Assembly: GCA_003648225.1 (NCBI GenBank)
Contig: QMOL01000090.1
Location: 1 to 9,366 of the forward strand
Direction: 5' to 3'
Source: Chlamydiota bacterium
GTDB lineage: Bacteria > Auribacterota > UBA3054 > B51-G9
Length of the DNA: 9,366 nt
Shown here: in pieces, positions 1-5,346 of the stretch
How the letters are laid out: the number at the start of each line of letters is the position of its first letter
Position numbering within the stretch: position 1 is the stretch's first letter
Made by a program: the position numbers and the translations under genes
Notes under the pieces: model-generated
What the model was told of the DNA's origin: nothing
Seen by the model: only the letters and a program-made list of their open reading frames with translations
Database searches by the model: none

Positions 1-43
1 TATAAATGTTTGTCCAAATCGGATTGTCTCCTGTAGCTGATTG

Positions 44-72
44 TCGACATTTTTTGTCGATTGTGGTAAAAT
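44..72 (+). promoter_or_regulatory. Sigma-70-type promoter of the WecG/TagA-like gene
   Basis: A -35-like TCGACA (44-49, 5 of 6 to TTGACA) and a -10-like TAAAAT (67-72, 5 of 6 to TATAAT) are separated by exactly 17 bp. The predicted start of transcription, about 7 nt after the -10, falls on or next to A80, the first base of the ATG. The -35 lies inside the perfect 8-bp palindrome TGTCGACA (42-49), so a repressor site overlapping the promoter is possible. TTGTC recurs at 10-14, 24-28, 41-45 and 54-58. The hexamers are seen in the sequence; function is inferred. Confidence 0.5.
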
Positions 73-79
73 ATATTTT

Positions 80-880
80 ATGAAAAACTATGGAAAAAAT
101 ATTTTACCGGAAATTTGTCCGATTCTTAATGTTAAGTTGCGAGTGTCGGATTATGAAGGAGCATTGCAACTTGTAAAAAATGCGATTGAATCAAAAGATC
201 AAATCCGCATGAATTTGTGCAATGTTCATGTTACTATGGTTGCACAGTCAATGCCGGAACTTATGAAGGCGCTTAATCATACTTCGGCTGTTACTCTTCC
301 GGACGGAATGCCGTTAGTGTGGGCAATGCGTTCCTGGGGAGCTGAAATCAAGGATCGGGTTTACGGTCCTGATTTTTTTGAATTGTGCATGTCAAAATCC
401 GTTGAATCGGGATTTAAACATTTTCTGTATGGCAGTACCGAAAATACTTTAGAAAAACTGGAAACTAATCTAAAAAATAAATTCGAAAATATTGATATAT
501 GCGGCTCGTATTCTCCGCCGTTCAGACCCCTTACTTCTGAAGAAGAAGAAGAAGTTGTTTTGAAAATAAATGACACCGGGGCAAATATTGTCTGGATAGG
601 TCTTGGCGCGCCTAAGCAGGAAATATTTGTTGATAAAATTGCCGAAAAATTAAACGCACAGGTTGTTGTGGCGATTGGCGCAGCATTCGATTTTCATGCC
701 GGAACAGTTAAACAGGCACCGGACTGGATGCAGGATCACGGATTGGAATGGTTTTACAGATTAGTTCAGGAACCGCGAAGATTATGGTTTAGATATTGTT
801 ATTATAATCCGTTGTTTGTGATTAAATATTTGATTGAAAGGATCAAAGGGAAGCGGGAATCAATATCCAATAATCAATAA
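80..880 (+). CDS. WecG/TagA/CpsF-family glycosyltransferase
   Basis: This is a glycosyltransferase of the WecG/TagA/CpsF family (GT26). Members transfer a sugar such as N-acetylmannosamine or its uronic acid from a UDP donor to a polyprenyl-diphosphate-linked acceptor at the cytoplasmic membrane, for surface polysaccharide or teichoic acid. With ATG80 the protein has 266 residues, close to the family's usual 240-260. Family blocks are all present: NVHVTMVAQ (48-56), PDGMPLVW (74-81) whose Asp75 matches the catalytic base described for TagA, RVYGPDF (93-99), FLYGS (115-119), GLGAPKQE (174-181), and the basic, aromatic C-terminal appendage from about residue 214 that is thought to contact the membrane. 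An in-frame TTG at 41 would add 13 residues, but it precedes the likely transcription start and lacks a ribosome site. No Shine-Dalgarno precedes ATG80. The exact sugar cannot be told from sequence. It is convergent with the Hsp20 operon and shares its terminator. Confidence 0.93.
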   Translation: MKNYGKNILPEICPILNVKLRVSDYEGALQLVKNAIESKDQIRMNLCNVHVTMVAQSMPELMKALNHTSAVTLPDGMPLVWAMRSWGAEIKDRVYGPDFFELCMSKSVESGFKHFLYGSTENTLEKLETNLKNKFENIDICGSYSPPFRPLTSEEEEEVVLKINDTGANIVWIGLGAPKQEIFVDKIAEKLNAQVVVAIGAAFDFHAGTVKQAPDWMQDHGLEWFYRLVQEPRRLWFRYCYYNPLFVIKYLIERIKGKRESISNNQ

Positions 881-898
881 TCAATGATTAATATTTTT

Positions 899-914
899 CG
901 GCGATAACTCGCCG
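899..914. repeat. Short hairpin CGGCGA-TAAC-TCGCCG
   Basis: A perfect 6-bp inverted repeat (899-904 with 909-914) surrounds a TAAC tetraloop, 18 nt after the glycosyltransferase stop codon. It is GC-rich in AT-rich surroundings. No T-run follows on either strand, so it does not look like an intrinsic terminator. It may be part of a larger dispersed intergenic element together with the hairpin at 917-974. Confidence 0.55.
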
Positions 915-916
915 TC

Positions 917-974
917 GCAGTAAATGCCCCGAGACAAAAATACTCCGGAATTGGTCTCGGGTCTTTATTACTGC
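917..974. repeat. Long two-part imperfect hairpin
   Basis: Outer arms GCAGTAA (917-923) and TTACTGC (968-974) pair perfectly. After a small internal loop (4 nt against 6 nt), inner arms CCCGAGAC (928-935) and GTCTCGGG (954-961) also pair perfectly. The 18-nt apical loop contains the palindrome TCCGGA. No U-tract follows the structure, so it is not a typical terminator. It could be a dispersed palindromic element, a small mobile-element remnant, or a structured RNA 3' end protecting the glycosyltransferase mRNA. I do not recognise a named family. Confidence 0.55.
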
Positions 975-994
975 ACTCCATAATGTCAAACATC

Positions 995-1027
995 AAAAAA
1001 AGTCTCCGCACAGCGGAGACTTTTTTT
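995..1027. terminator. Bidirectional intrinsic terminator
   Basis: A perfect stem AGTCTCCGC (1001-1009) and GCGGAGACT (1013-1021) with an ACA loop is flanked by six A (995-1000) and six further T (1022-1027), giving 15 paired positions. The T-run serves the + strand (glycosyltransferase transcript) and the A-run serves the - strand (Hsp20 operon). It ends 2 nt before the stop codon of the 166-aa Hsp20 gene, so it terminates both convergent transcripts. Confidence 0.92.
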
Positions 1028-1029
1028 GT

Positions 1030-1530
1030 TTATTCGGTTTTGATATCGATTCTTTTATGTTCAGCTTTTGCTTTTTCGGTTTTAGGTAATTTAATCTTTA
1101 AAATACCTTTCTTGAATTCCGCTTCTACCGAATCAGGGTTCACTTCATCAGGTAAGGGTACCTGTCTGCTGAACGAACCGTATGATCTTTCCGAATAAAT
1201 ATAACCGTCTTTTTTTTCTTCCTTTTCGTTTTTTTTCTCACCTGTTATAATCAATCCGCCATTTCTGAGTTCAACGGTTACATCTTTTTCGTCCATACCC
1301 GGTAATTCAGCGGTAACAACATATTCATTATCGCTTTCCGCGAGATTGATATCGGGTCTGAAGTTTTGCAGTTCCGGATGGGAGTTGAACGGGAAATCGA
1401 TATCCCAGTTTCGCCCGAAGTCATCGAATAATCGATTTACTTCTTTTTGAAGCGAAGAGTGAAAAGGATAACTTTTATTCACCGAAATATTTCTATTTCG
1501 TTTCCAGGGGATTAAATCAGAGATAGACAT
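1030..1530 (-). CDS. Small heat-shock protein, Hsp20/alpha-crystallin family (166 aa, third in operon)
   Basis: This is an ATP-independent holdase chaperone of the cytoplasm that binds unfolding proteins in large oligomers and hands them to DnaK/ClpB systems. The alpha-crystallin domain spans about residues 58-150 (FRPDINL to KLPK). It includes AELPGMDEKDV (74-84) and the conserved A-x-x-x-G-I-L type strand at 137-147 (AEFKKGILKIK). The oligomerisation I-x-I motif is IDI at 161-163. The N-terminal arm carries the common EVNRLFDDF motif (30-38). An upstream in-frame ATG at 1545 would add MEVII, but the Shine-Dalgarno GGAGGTG (1537-1543) is then inside the coding region. ATG1530 sits 6 nt after it and is chosen. 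The gene follows the 131-aa paralogue after an 83-nt AT-rich gap and ends at the bidirectional terminator. Confidence 0.95.
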   Translation of the reverse strand: MSISDLIPWKRNRNISVNKSYPFHSSLQKEVNRLFDDFGRNWDIDFPFNSHPELQNFRPDINLAESDNEYVVTAELPGMDEKDVTVELRNGGLIITGEKKNEKEEKKDGYIYSERSYGSFSRQVPLPDEVNPDSVEAEFKKGILKIKLPKTEKAKAEHKRIDIKTE

Positions 1531-1536
1531 AATAAT

Positions 1537-1543
1537 CACCTCC
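1537..1543 (-). promoter_or_regulatory. Ribosome-binding site that fixes the start of the 166-aa Hsp20
   Basis: GGAGGTG read on the minus strand lies 6 nt before ATG1530. The earlier ATG at 1545 overlaps this site and is therefore unlikely to be used. The same heptamer occurs before the other two Hsp20 genes (2014-2020 and 2488-2494). In all three the distance from the end of GGAGG to the ATG is 6-8 nt. Confidence 0.85.
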
Positions 1544-1545
1544 AT

Positions 1546-1613
1546 TATTATTTAATGATTTTATGAATTTACGATTTAATGATTTTTTAATTTGTTAATT
1601 TTACAATTTTAAA
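1546..1613 (-). repeat. AT-rich spacer with repeated ATCATTAAAT units
   Basis: The gap between the 131-aa and 166-aa Hsp20 genes is almost pure A/T. Read on the minus strand it contains ATCATTAAAT twice. A 17-nt stretch (1549-1565, CATAAAATCATTAAATA on the minus strand) is identical to 7325-7341 on the plus strand, just before ruvX. In both places the copy lies directly upstream of a start codon in the gene's own orientation. It may be a dispersed low-complexity repeat or a spreading microsatellite. Confidence 0.5.
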
Positions 1614-2009
1614 TTATTCGGATTTTACTTCAATTGTTCTTGGCTTTACCGAGGCGGCTTTCGGGAGAATAAGCGTTAAAACCCCTTTATCATATTTTGC
1701 CTCGATTTTTTTTGAATCAATTTCATCTGACACGGAGAAACTGCGTTCATAGTTACCGGTTTTATATTCACTGTAAACTAATTCACCTTTATAACTATCT
1801 TCAGGACATTCCGCACGAATAGTCAAAATGTTTTTTTCGAATTTTACATCAATGCTGTTTTTATCTGTTCCCGGAATGTCGGCAATTATTTTGAAACAAT
1901 TATTATCTTCTATTATATCAACTGCAGGAATAAAAACCGGTTGATCATTTATTCGTTCGACAGAGTGAGGAACAGCAGTTTCTTTTTTTTGAATATCTTT
2001 ATTACTCAT
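1614..2009 (-). CDS. Small heat-shock protein, Hsp20 family, short-arm type (131 aa, second in operon)
   Basis: This Hsp20/alpha-crystallin chaperone has a different N-terminus from its two neighbours. It lacks the NRLF motif and begins with a short charged arm rich in K, E and Q. The alpha-crystallin domain runs from about 26 to 117. It shows PAVDIIED (28-35), ADIPGTDKNSID (43-54), GNYERSF (85-91) and DKGVLTLILPK (107-117), with a C-terminal IEV (126-128) in the I-x-I position. This matches a subtype often encoded next to a longer Hsp20 in anaerobic Deltaproteobacteria and PVC genomes (from memory of the family, not checked). Mixed-subunit oligomers with the neighbours are plausible but inferred. 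ATG2009 follows AAGGAGGTG (2014-2022). The gene starts 27 nt after the stop of the 148-aa paralogue. Confidence 0.93.
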   Translation of the reverse strand: MSNKDIQKKETAVPHSVERINDQPVFIPAVDIIEDNNCFKIIADIPGTDKNSIDVKFEKNILTIRAECPEDSYKGELVYSEYKTGNYERSFSVSDEIDSKKIEAKYDKGVLTLILPKAASVKPRTIEVKSE

Positions 2010-2036
2010 AACACACCTCCTTATTATTTCGGATAA

Positions 2037-2483
2037 TTAAGCAACTTTGATTTCGATTTTCTTTGCTTTCTCTTCTTCAGCGCGAGGAAGAGTTAATGTT
2101 AGAATACCGTTCTTGTAAGTAGCACTTACAGCATCGGCATTAACTTTCGCCGGCAGTTTGATTGTTCTTGAAAATTCACCTGTGAAACGTTCATTACGAT
2201 GCGCGACATCATTTTCGCCGATCGCTTCCATCATACGTTTTCCGCTGATATTAAGAATATCGCCTTTAACAGAACTTTTTATTTCCTGCTCATTTAAACC
2301 GGAAACTTCTGCTGTAACAGTAATGCTGTCTTCATCGGCTTTCATGTTGATCGGCGGAAATTCATTGCGGTAAACAAATGGTAATTCTCCTTCAAACAAC
2401 CTGTTCATTTCATTTCGCAACTTGTGAATGTCGCCAAGAATATTTAATGACGGTTTTGGTAATGTTATAGTTGGTAGTAACAT
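2037..2483 (-). CDS. Small heat-shock protein, Hsp20 family (148 aa, first in operon)
   Basis: This is a holdase chaperone of the class with an N-terminal arm containing RNEMNRLFEGE (23-33). The alpha-crystallin domain is about 43-133, with PPINMKADED (43-52), AEVSGLNEQEI (58-68), GEFSRTIKLP (102-111) and KNGILTLTLPR (124-134). The C-terminal I-x-I motif is IEI (143-145). ATG2483 is preceded by GGAGGTG (2488-2494), the strongest type of ribosome site in the window. As first gene it carries the operon leader, an A/T-only stretch with perfect palindromes at 2501-2516 and 2526-2543. No leader segment is complementary to the ribosome site, so a classical RNA thermometer is not evident. Confidence 0.95.
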   Translation of the reverse strand: MLLPTITLPKPSLNILGDIHKLRNEMNRLFEGELPFVYRNEFPPINMKADEDSITVTAEVSGLNEQEIKSSVKGDILNISGKRMMEAIGENDVAHRNERFTGEFSRTIKLPAKVNADAVSATYKNGILTLTLPRAEEEKAKKIEIKVA

Positions 2484-2554
2484 ATCACACCTCCATTTTT
2501 TTAATTTTAAAATTAATTAATTGTTAATTTAATAAATTAAATTTGCTAAATTAA

Positions 2555-2571
2555 CATCAAAAAATGTGCCA
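2555..2571 (-). promoter_or_regulatory. Sigma-54-like (-24/-12) element upstream of the Hsp20 operon
   Basis: On the minus strand TGGCAC (2571-2566) is followed by 5 nt and then TTGAT (2560-2556). The sigma-54 consensus is TGGCAC-N5-TTGC(A/T). The GG and its 10-bp spacing to the second element are exact, but the highly conserved -12 C is an A here, so the match is imperfect. Start of transcription would be near 2545, giving a leader of about 60 nt. Sigma-54 control of an hsp20 gene has precedent in E. coli ibpB. A weak alternative sigma-70 reading (TTGATG at 2560-2555, then ATTTAT after 17 nt) cannot be excluded in such AT-rich DNA. Confidence 0.4.
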
Positions 2572-2626
2572 AACATGTAAGTTGCGTTTGACAGGTTGTT
2601 TAAGTGTGATCTGATGGTGCGAAGAT

Positions 2627-2641
2627 GTGTCAAAAAGACAC
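2627..2641. promoter_or_regulatory. 15-bp dyad, promoter-proximal site (GTGTC-N5-GACAC)
   Basis: GTGTC AAAAA GACAC is a perfect 5-bp inverted repeat. Its centre at 2634 lies about 89 bp upstream of the predicted sigma-54-type transcription start. It shares 11 of 15 bases with the dyad at 2648-2662. The only gene start served by this intergenic region is the Hsp20 operon, because the gene on the other side ends here. It is a likely binding site for a dimeric regulator. Confidence 0.55.
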
Positions 2642-2647
2642 TGGATT

Positions 2648-2662
2648 GTGTAAAGTTGACAC
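2648..2662. promoter_or_regulatory. 15-bp dyad, promoter-distal site (GTGT-N7-ACAC)
   Basis: GTGTAAAGTTGACAC repeats the architecture of the dyad at 2627-2641. The start-to-start distance is 21 bp, two helical turns, so two dimers would bind on the same face of the DNA. The centre is about 110 bp upstream of the predicted start, within the normal range for enhancer sites of sigma-54 activators. Confidence 0.5.
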
Positions 2663-2683
2663 GAGAAAAAGAGAATGGATTTA

Positions 2684-2702
2684 AATAATCAATAATCAAT
2701 GA
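2684..2702. repeat. 19-nt intergenic repeat, copy 2 (copy 1 at 869-887)
   Basis: AATAATCAATAATCAATGA is identical at 869-887 (spanning the stop of the glycosyltransferase gene) and here, in the same orientation. It is built from AATAATC units. Nothing in the surrounding genes requires the identity, so it looks like a member of a dispersed AT-rich repeat family. Low complexity makes chance similarity a partial explanation. Confidence 0.5.
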
Positions 2703-2766
2703 CGAATATTCAATGGGTTTGGAATATCCTTACCTGATATGGACCCCAAAATCAGTTGTGGTTTCA

Positions 2767-2788
2767 ATAACTCACTTCTGTGAGTTAT
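2767..2788 (-). repeat. Hairpin containing the stop codon of the 805-aa gene
   Basis: ATAACTCAC (2767-2775) and GTGAGTTAT (2780-2788) form a perfect 9-bp stem with a 4-nt loop. The TGA stop (2772-2774) lies inside the stem. There is no U-run after it on the minus strand, so intrinsic termination would be weak at best. It may stabilise the mRNA 3' end or act as a factor-dependent terminator. It also limits read-through toward the Hsp20 control region. Confidence 0.5.
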
Positions 2789-5189
2789 CTATTGCCCGAG
2801 TGCCGTCAATCCAGACCGCGTTACCTGAGAAATCGAAAGTATCACCCTGCCAGATAGAGATTTTTTTGAGAGAAATGAAAATGTTGCTGTAAGCCCCGCC
2901 TTCGATTTTTAAACTTTGCATACGCCCGAGATAACTTGCGTTTTGCCAGTCTTCCGTGATTTCATCTTTAACACCTGCGATGAATTGAGAATAATAAACG
3001 CTGCTATTCGCATTAATTCGCCCGATTTTTCCGGGATAAGAAGCGGCACTTGAAAAAGAAGGTTCCTGAGATGAAGAATCTTCTGATCGATCGGTAAAAC
3101 TTGAGTTGTTATATAAAGGCAAAAGTAAATTAGTGATTCCGTTAGTTACTGTAATTACAACAGCAACTTCTCCGGTTAGTGATTTGATATCAGAATCATA
3201 AGCAATAAATGTTAAATTGTAAGTTCCTGTTTGCGTCTCGGCGGGGGTCCATGAAAACTTATTTGAAGCAGTTAAAACAGAATTATAAACAGCTTGAGTG
3301 TATACCGCACCGGAAGGCAGCTTAGACGGGACAGGGAACGTCAAAGTATTTGTTTTACCGGATATTGCGGTAACATAAAAACTAAAACTGTTGCTTACGC
3401 CGGTGGTAATTTTATTGCCAGTAAGGGTTGTAGTTATGACAGGAGCAGAATTACTTGTAACATAAAGGGTAATAATTTTTGAATCACTGAGTCCTTTATT
3501 ATCAGTAGCCGTAAAAGTAATATTTGAATATACTCCTTCTATAAGGTTTGTGGAATAAATATAAAAAGAACGGGTAGTAAGATTACTTACGAGAAGTCCC
3601 GGTGAATTATTGGCTATTGAGAAAGTGATAATATCATAAAGGTTCATATCAAAAACATCTGCTGTCCAGGTTGCGTTCGCTTCTTGCGTTAAGTTGACAA
3701 TTCGCGGATTATCATCGGGCGAAATAGTCAATATCGGAGCAAGATTACTTGAAGTAACCGAAGCGATAATGCTTAAGTCGTCAAATTTATTAGGAATTCC
3801 GTTATCAGATACTCTAACAATAATATTGGAATAAACATCTTCCTGATAGGATTGAGTTATCCATACAAACATTCCGCTTTCAGGGTAATCGCTAACTTTC
3901 CATGCTTCACCATATCCAAACGATTGTCCGTAATAATTTGAAATAACAGCATCGAGAGCCGGTCCGCGATTATGAATTCTTACTGCGAGTGTTTCTCCTG
4001 AATCAATGCTGTCGAAAGTGAATGGAATAATTACTTTCGCTTCTGTAACAACACCGGTGTAAAACAGAGTGGGAGAGATTGTCGGCGATTCATTTTGTGA
4101 TAAATCTTCATCGGTTCCGGCTCTGAATACAGAGTTTGTAATTGAGCTGCTTAAAGATGGAGTTTCGAGTGAGGCAACAATTGAATTAATATCGCCTTTA
4201 ACGGAGAAAAGAGAATTGAAGACTGAACCATTTTTAACATTTACATTTTTAAGACTGCAATCTTTATAATTATAATTAGGAGCGGTTGTTTGAATATATG
4301 TCTTGCTGATTCCTTGTTCGAAAACAGAAAATAACGGACGGGGGTCAGCCGCTTTCTGTCCTTTAACAGAAACTTTTTTGATTTGCCTGCAGTAAATTCC
4401 GCTATCAGTAATTCTGCCCCCTTTAACGCGAATTTGTTTGATCTCATTTCCTGTGTTGAATATATCCGCTTTTATCGCTCCGCCGAACATTGCCTTGTCG
4501 GTTTCATTCGTTTTTACTGCTACTCCATCAGAAGCGATAAGTTTAACATCGCCGTTAATTGAGATCATTCCGTTGTCGGTTGCTCCCGGGTAGTAATAAA
4601 TATTCCCGCCTTTAGCTATGATTTTTGAAACACCGTTTTCAATATTAATATCCGCCCAGATATTCCCGCCCCACCATTCCGTTGCATCAGTATTTTTAAT
4701 TTTGTGTTTTTTTCCTTTAACCAATATTTGTTTTATAGGACCAACAACATTCACTTGACCATCGTGTCCGTCCGGAGCGCCAAGATCACCGTTGATGATA
4801 GTTATTTTGTTCACGTAACCTTTAACGTTAATATTGCGTACACAACTTGCCATATTATTTTTTCCGGGAGGGAAAGTAACTTTAATTGAATTCAATGAAC
4901 CGTCTGCAACTATTTCATCAATAAAAATTGAATTAGCACTTTGACTGGTCGGCTTTATGACAAGTGTGTCTTTAACTTTTTCTTTAATATTAGTTGTTAA
5001 ACTTAAACCGGTTATTGAGATTTTATAAGTGAAGTCGCCCGCGTCGGATGGGCCGGCTATTAATCCTCCGTTTCCGGTATAAATAACTTTTAGTGCATCG
5101 ATATATCTAACAGTTGTTCTTGCGAAAGAAAAAGATGTAATAAAGACAGTAATGATAAAAAACAATAATAATTTAAATTTTAAATTCAT
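2772..5189 (-). CDS. Exported 805-aa protein: beta-helix-like repeats plus Ig/cadherin-like modules
   Basis: I do not recognise a named function. A signal peptide covers residues 1-23 (hydrophobic 5-22, then SFA before Arg24). Residues about 115-345 hold roughly eight degenerate units of the form I-x-x-I-x-V-K-G-G, for example IKQILVKGK (152-160), VSKIIAKGGNI (187-197), IKQIRVKGGRI (250-260), IKKVSVKGQ (270-278) and LKNVNVKNGSV (313-323). This spacing suggests parallel beta-helix turns. Two Ig/cadherin-like modules follow, about 482-580 (ending FTATDNKGLSDS...) and 581-684 (KFSWTPAETQTGTYNLTF, a pattern of putative-Ig/HE-PIG type domains). The last 120 residues return to a helix-like pattern (LGRMQSLKIEGG, 754-765). 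SVFRAGTDED (353-362) resembles SQFIAGVKDE (734-743). No LPxTG, PEP-CTERM or obvious C-terminal sorting signal is seen. It is probably a secreted or surface-attached binding protein. It is a single-gene transcript, divergent from trpA, with no Shine-Dalgarno. Confidence 0.8.
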   Translation of the reverse strand: MNLKFKLLLFFIITVFITSFSFARTTVRYIDALKVIYTGNGGLIAGPSDAGDFTYKISITGLSLTTNIKEKVKDTLVIKPTSQSANSIFIDEIVADGSLNSIKVTFPPGKNNMASCVRNINVKGYVNKITIINGDLGAPDGHDGQVNVVGPIKQILVKGKKHKIKNTDATEWWGGNIWADINIENGVSKIIAKGGNIYYYPGATDNGMISINGDVKLIASDGVAVKTNETDKAMFGGAIKADIFNTGNEIKQIRVKGGRITDSGIYCRQIKKVSVKGQKAADPRPLFSVFEQGISKTYIQTTAPNYNYKDCSLKNVNVKNGSVFNSLFSVKGDINSIVASLETPSLSSSITNSVFRAGTDEDLSQNESPTISPTLFYTGVVTEAKVIIPFTFDSIDSGETLAVRIHNRGPALDAVISNYYGQSFGYGEAWKVSDYPESGMFVWITQSYQEDVYSNIIVRVSDNGIPNKFDDLSIIASVTSSNLAPILTISPDDNPRIVNLTQEANATWTADVFDMNLYDIITFSIANNSPGLLVSNLTTRSFYIYSTNLIEGVYSNITFTATDNKGLSDSKIITLYVTSNSAPVITTTLTGNKITTGVSNSFSFYVTAISGKTNTLTFPVPSKLPSGAVYTQAVYNSVLTASNKFSWTPAETQTGTYNLTFIAYDSDIKSLTGEVAVVITVTNGITNLLLPLYNNSSFTDRSEDSSSQEPSFSSAASYPGKIGRINANSSVYYSQFIAGVKDEITEDWQNASYLGRMQSLKIEGGAYSNIFISLKKISIWQGDTFDFSGNAVWIDGTRAIDNSQK

Positions 5190-5222
5190 ATTTTATAATA
5201 TAGTTTAATTAATATTTAACAA

Positions 5223-5252
5223 ATAATACATTTTTTATAGTACTTTTGTCAA
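5223..5252 (-). promoter_or_regulatory. Sigma-70-type promoter of the 805-aa exported protein gene
   Basis: On the minus strand a perfect TTGACA (5252-5247) is followed after 18 bp by TATTAT (5228-5223, 5 of 6 to TATAAT). Transcription would start near 5216, leaving a leader of about 27 nt that contains only A/T-rich sequence and no Shine-Dalgarno. This is the best -35 hexamer in the window and suggests constitutive expression. Confidence 0.6.
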
Positions 5253-5279
5253 GTAGTTATGGAAAAAAAGCAGCTAAAT

Positions 5280-5288
5280 TGTTATAAT
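5280..5288 (+). promoter_or_regulatory. Extended -10 promoter of trpA
   Basis: TGTTATAAT (5280-5288) combines a perfect TATAAT with the upstream TG of an extended -10 element, which can work without a good -35. Transcription would start near 5295, giving a leader of about 50 nt before ATG5347. No leader peptide with tryptophan codons and no attenuator-like hairpin is visible in that leader. Confidence 0.5.
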
Positions 5289-5298
5289 ATATAAATTA

Positions 5299-5314
5299 TG
5301 GCATAAAGTGTGCC
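5299..5314 (+). promoter_or_regulatory. GGCA-N7-TGCC dyad, possible operator or sigma-54-like site before trpA
   Basis: GGCATAAAGTGTGCC (5300-5314) is an inverted repeat with 4-bp arms. It begins about 5 bp after the predicted trpA transcription start, a classic place for a repressor. The same bases also read TGG-C-A...TGC with GG-N10-GC spacing, the core of a sigma-54 promoter. Short arms make either reading tentative. Confidence 0.3.
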
Positions 5315-5346
5315 TGTTAATATAATTATAACATATTTTAGTGTTT

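Noticed and set aside
41..79. TTG start at 41 for the glycosyltransferase
   Set aside because: It lies upstream of the predicted transcription start, has no ribosome site and adds residues outside the family core.
881..1029. Insertion-sequence or transposon end in the structured intergenic region
   Set aside because: The inverted repeats are short, there is no transposase and no target duplication can be recognised.
983..1198. 71-codon plus-strand reading frame
   Set aside because: It runs through the bidirectional terminator and antisense to the hsp20 gene; a shadow.
1531..1545. ATG at 1545 as the start of the 166-aa Hsp20
   Set aside because: This ATG overlaps the GGAGGTG ribosome site that is correctly spaced for ATG1530.
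2484..2545. RNA thermometer in the hsp20 leader
   Set aside because: The leader has A/T palindromes but no segment complementary to GGAGGTG, so sequestration cannot be shown.
2484..2771. CIRCE/HrcA operator upstream of hsp20
   Set aside because: No TTAGCACTC-N9-GAGTGCTAA or close variant is found.
4241..4447. 68-codon minus-strand frame within the 805-aa gene
   Set aside because: It is an overlapping frame of the larger coding region with no ribosome site or family resemblance.
5341..5346. GTG at 5341 as trpA start
   Set aside because: ATG5347 gives exact Glu49/Asp60 numbering and the usual N-terminus; neither start has a ribosome site.
5295..5346. Tryptophan attenuator or riboswitch upstream of trpA
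   Set aside because: There is no Trp-codon leader peptide, no competing stems and no conserved aptamer-like segment.
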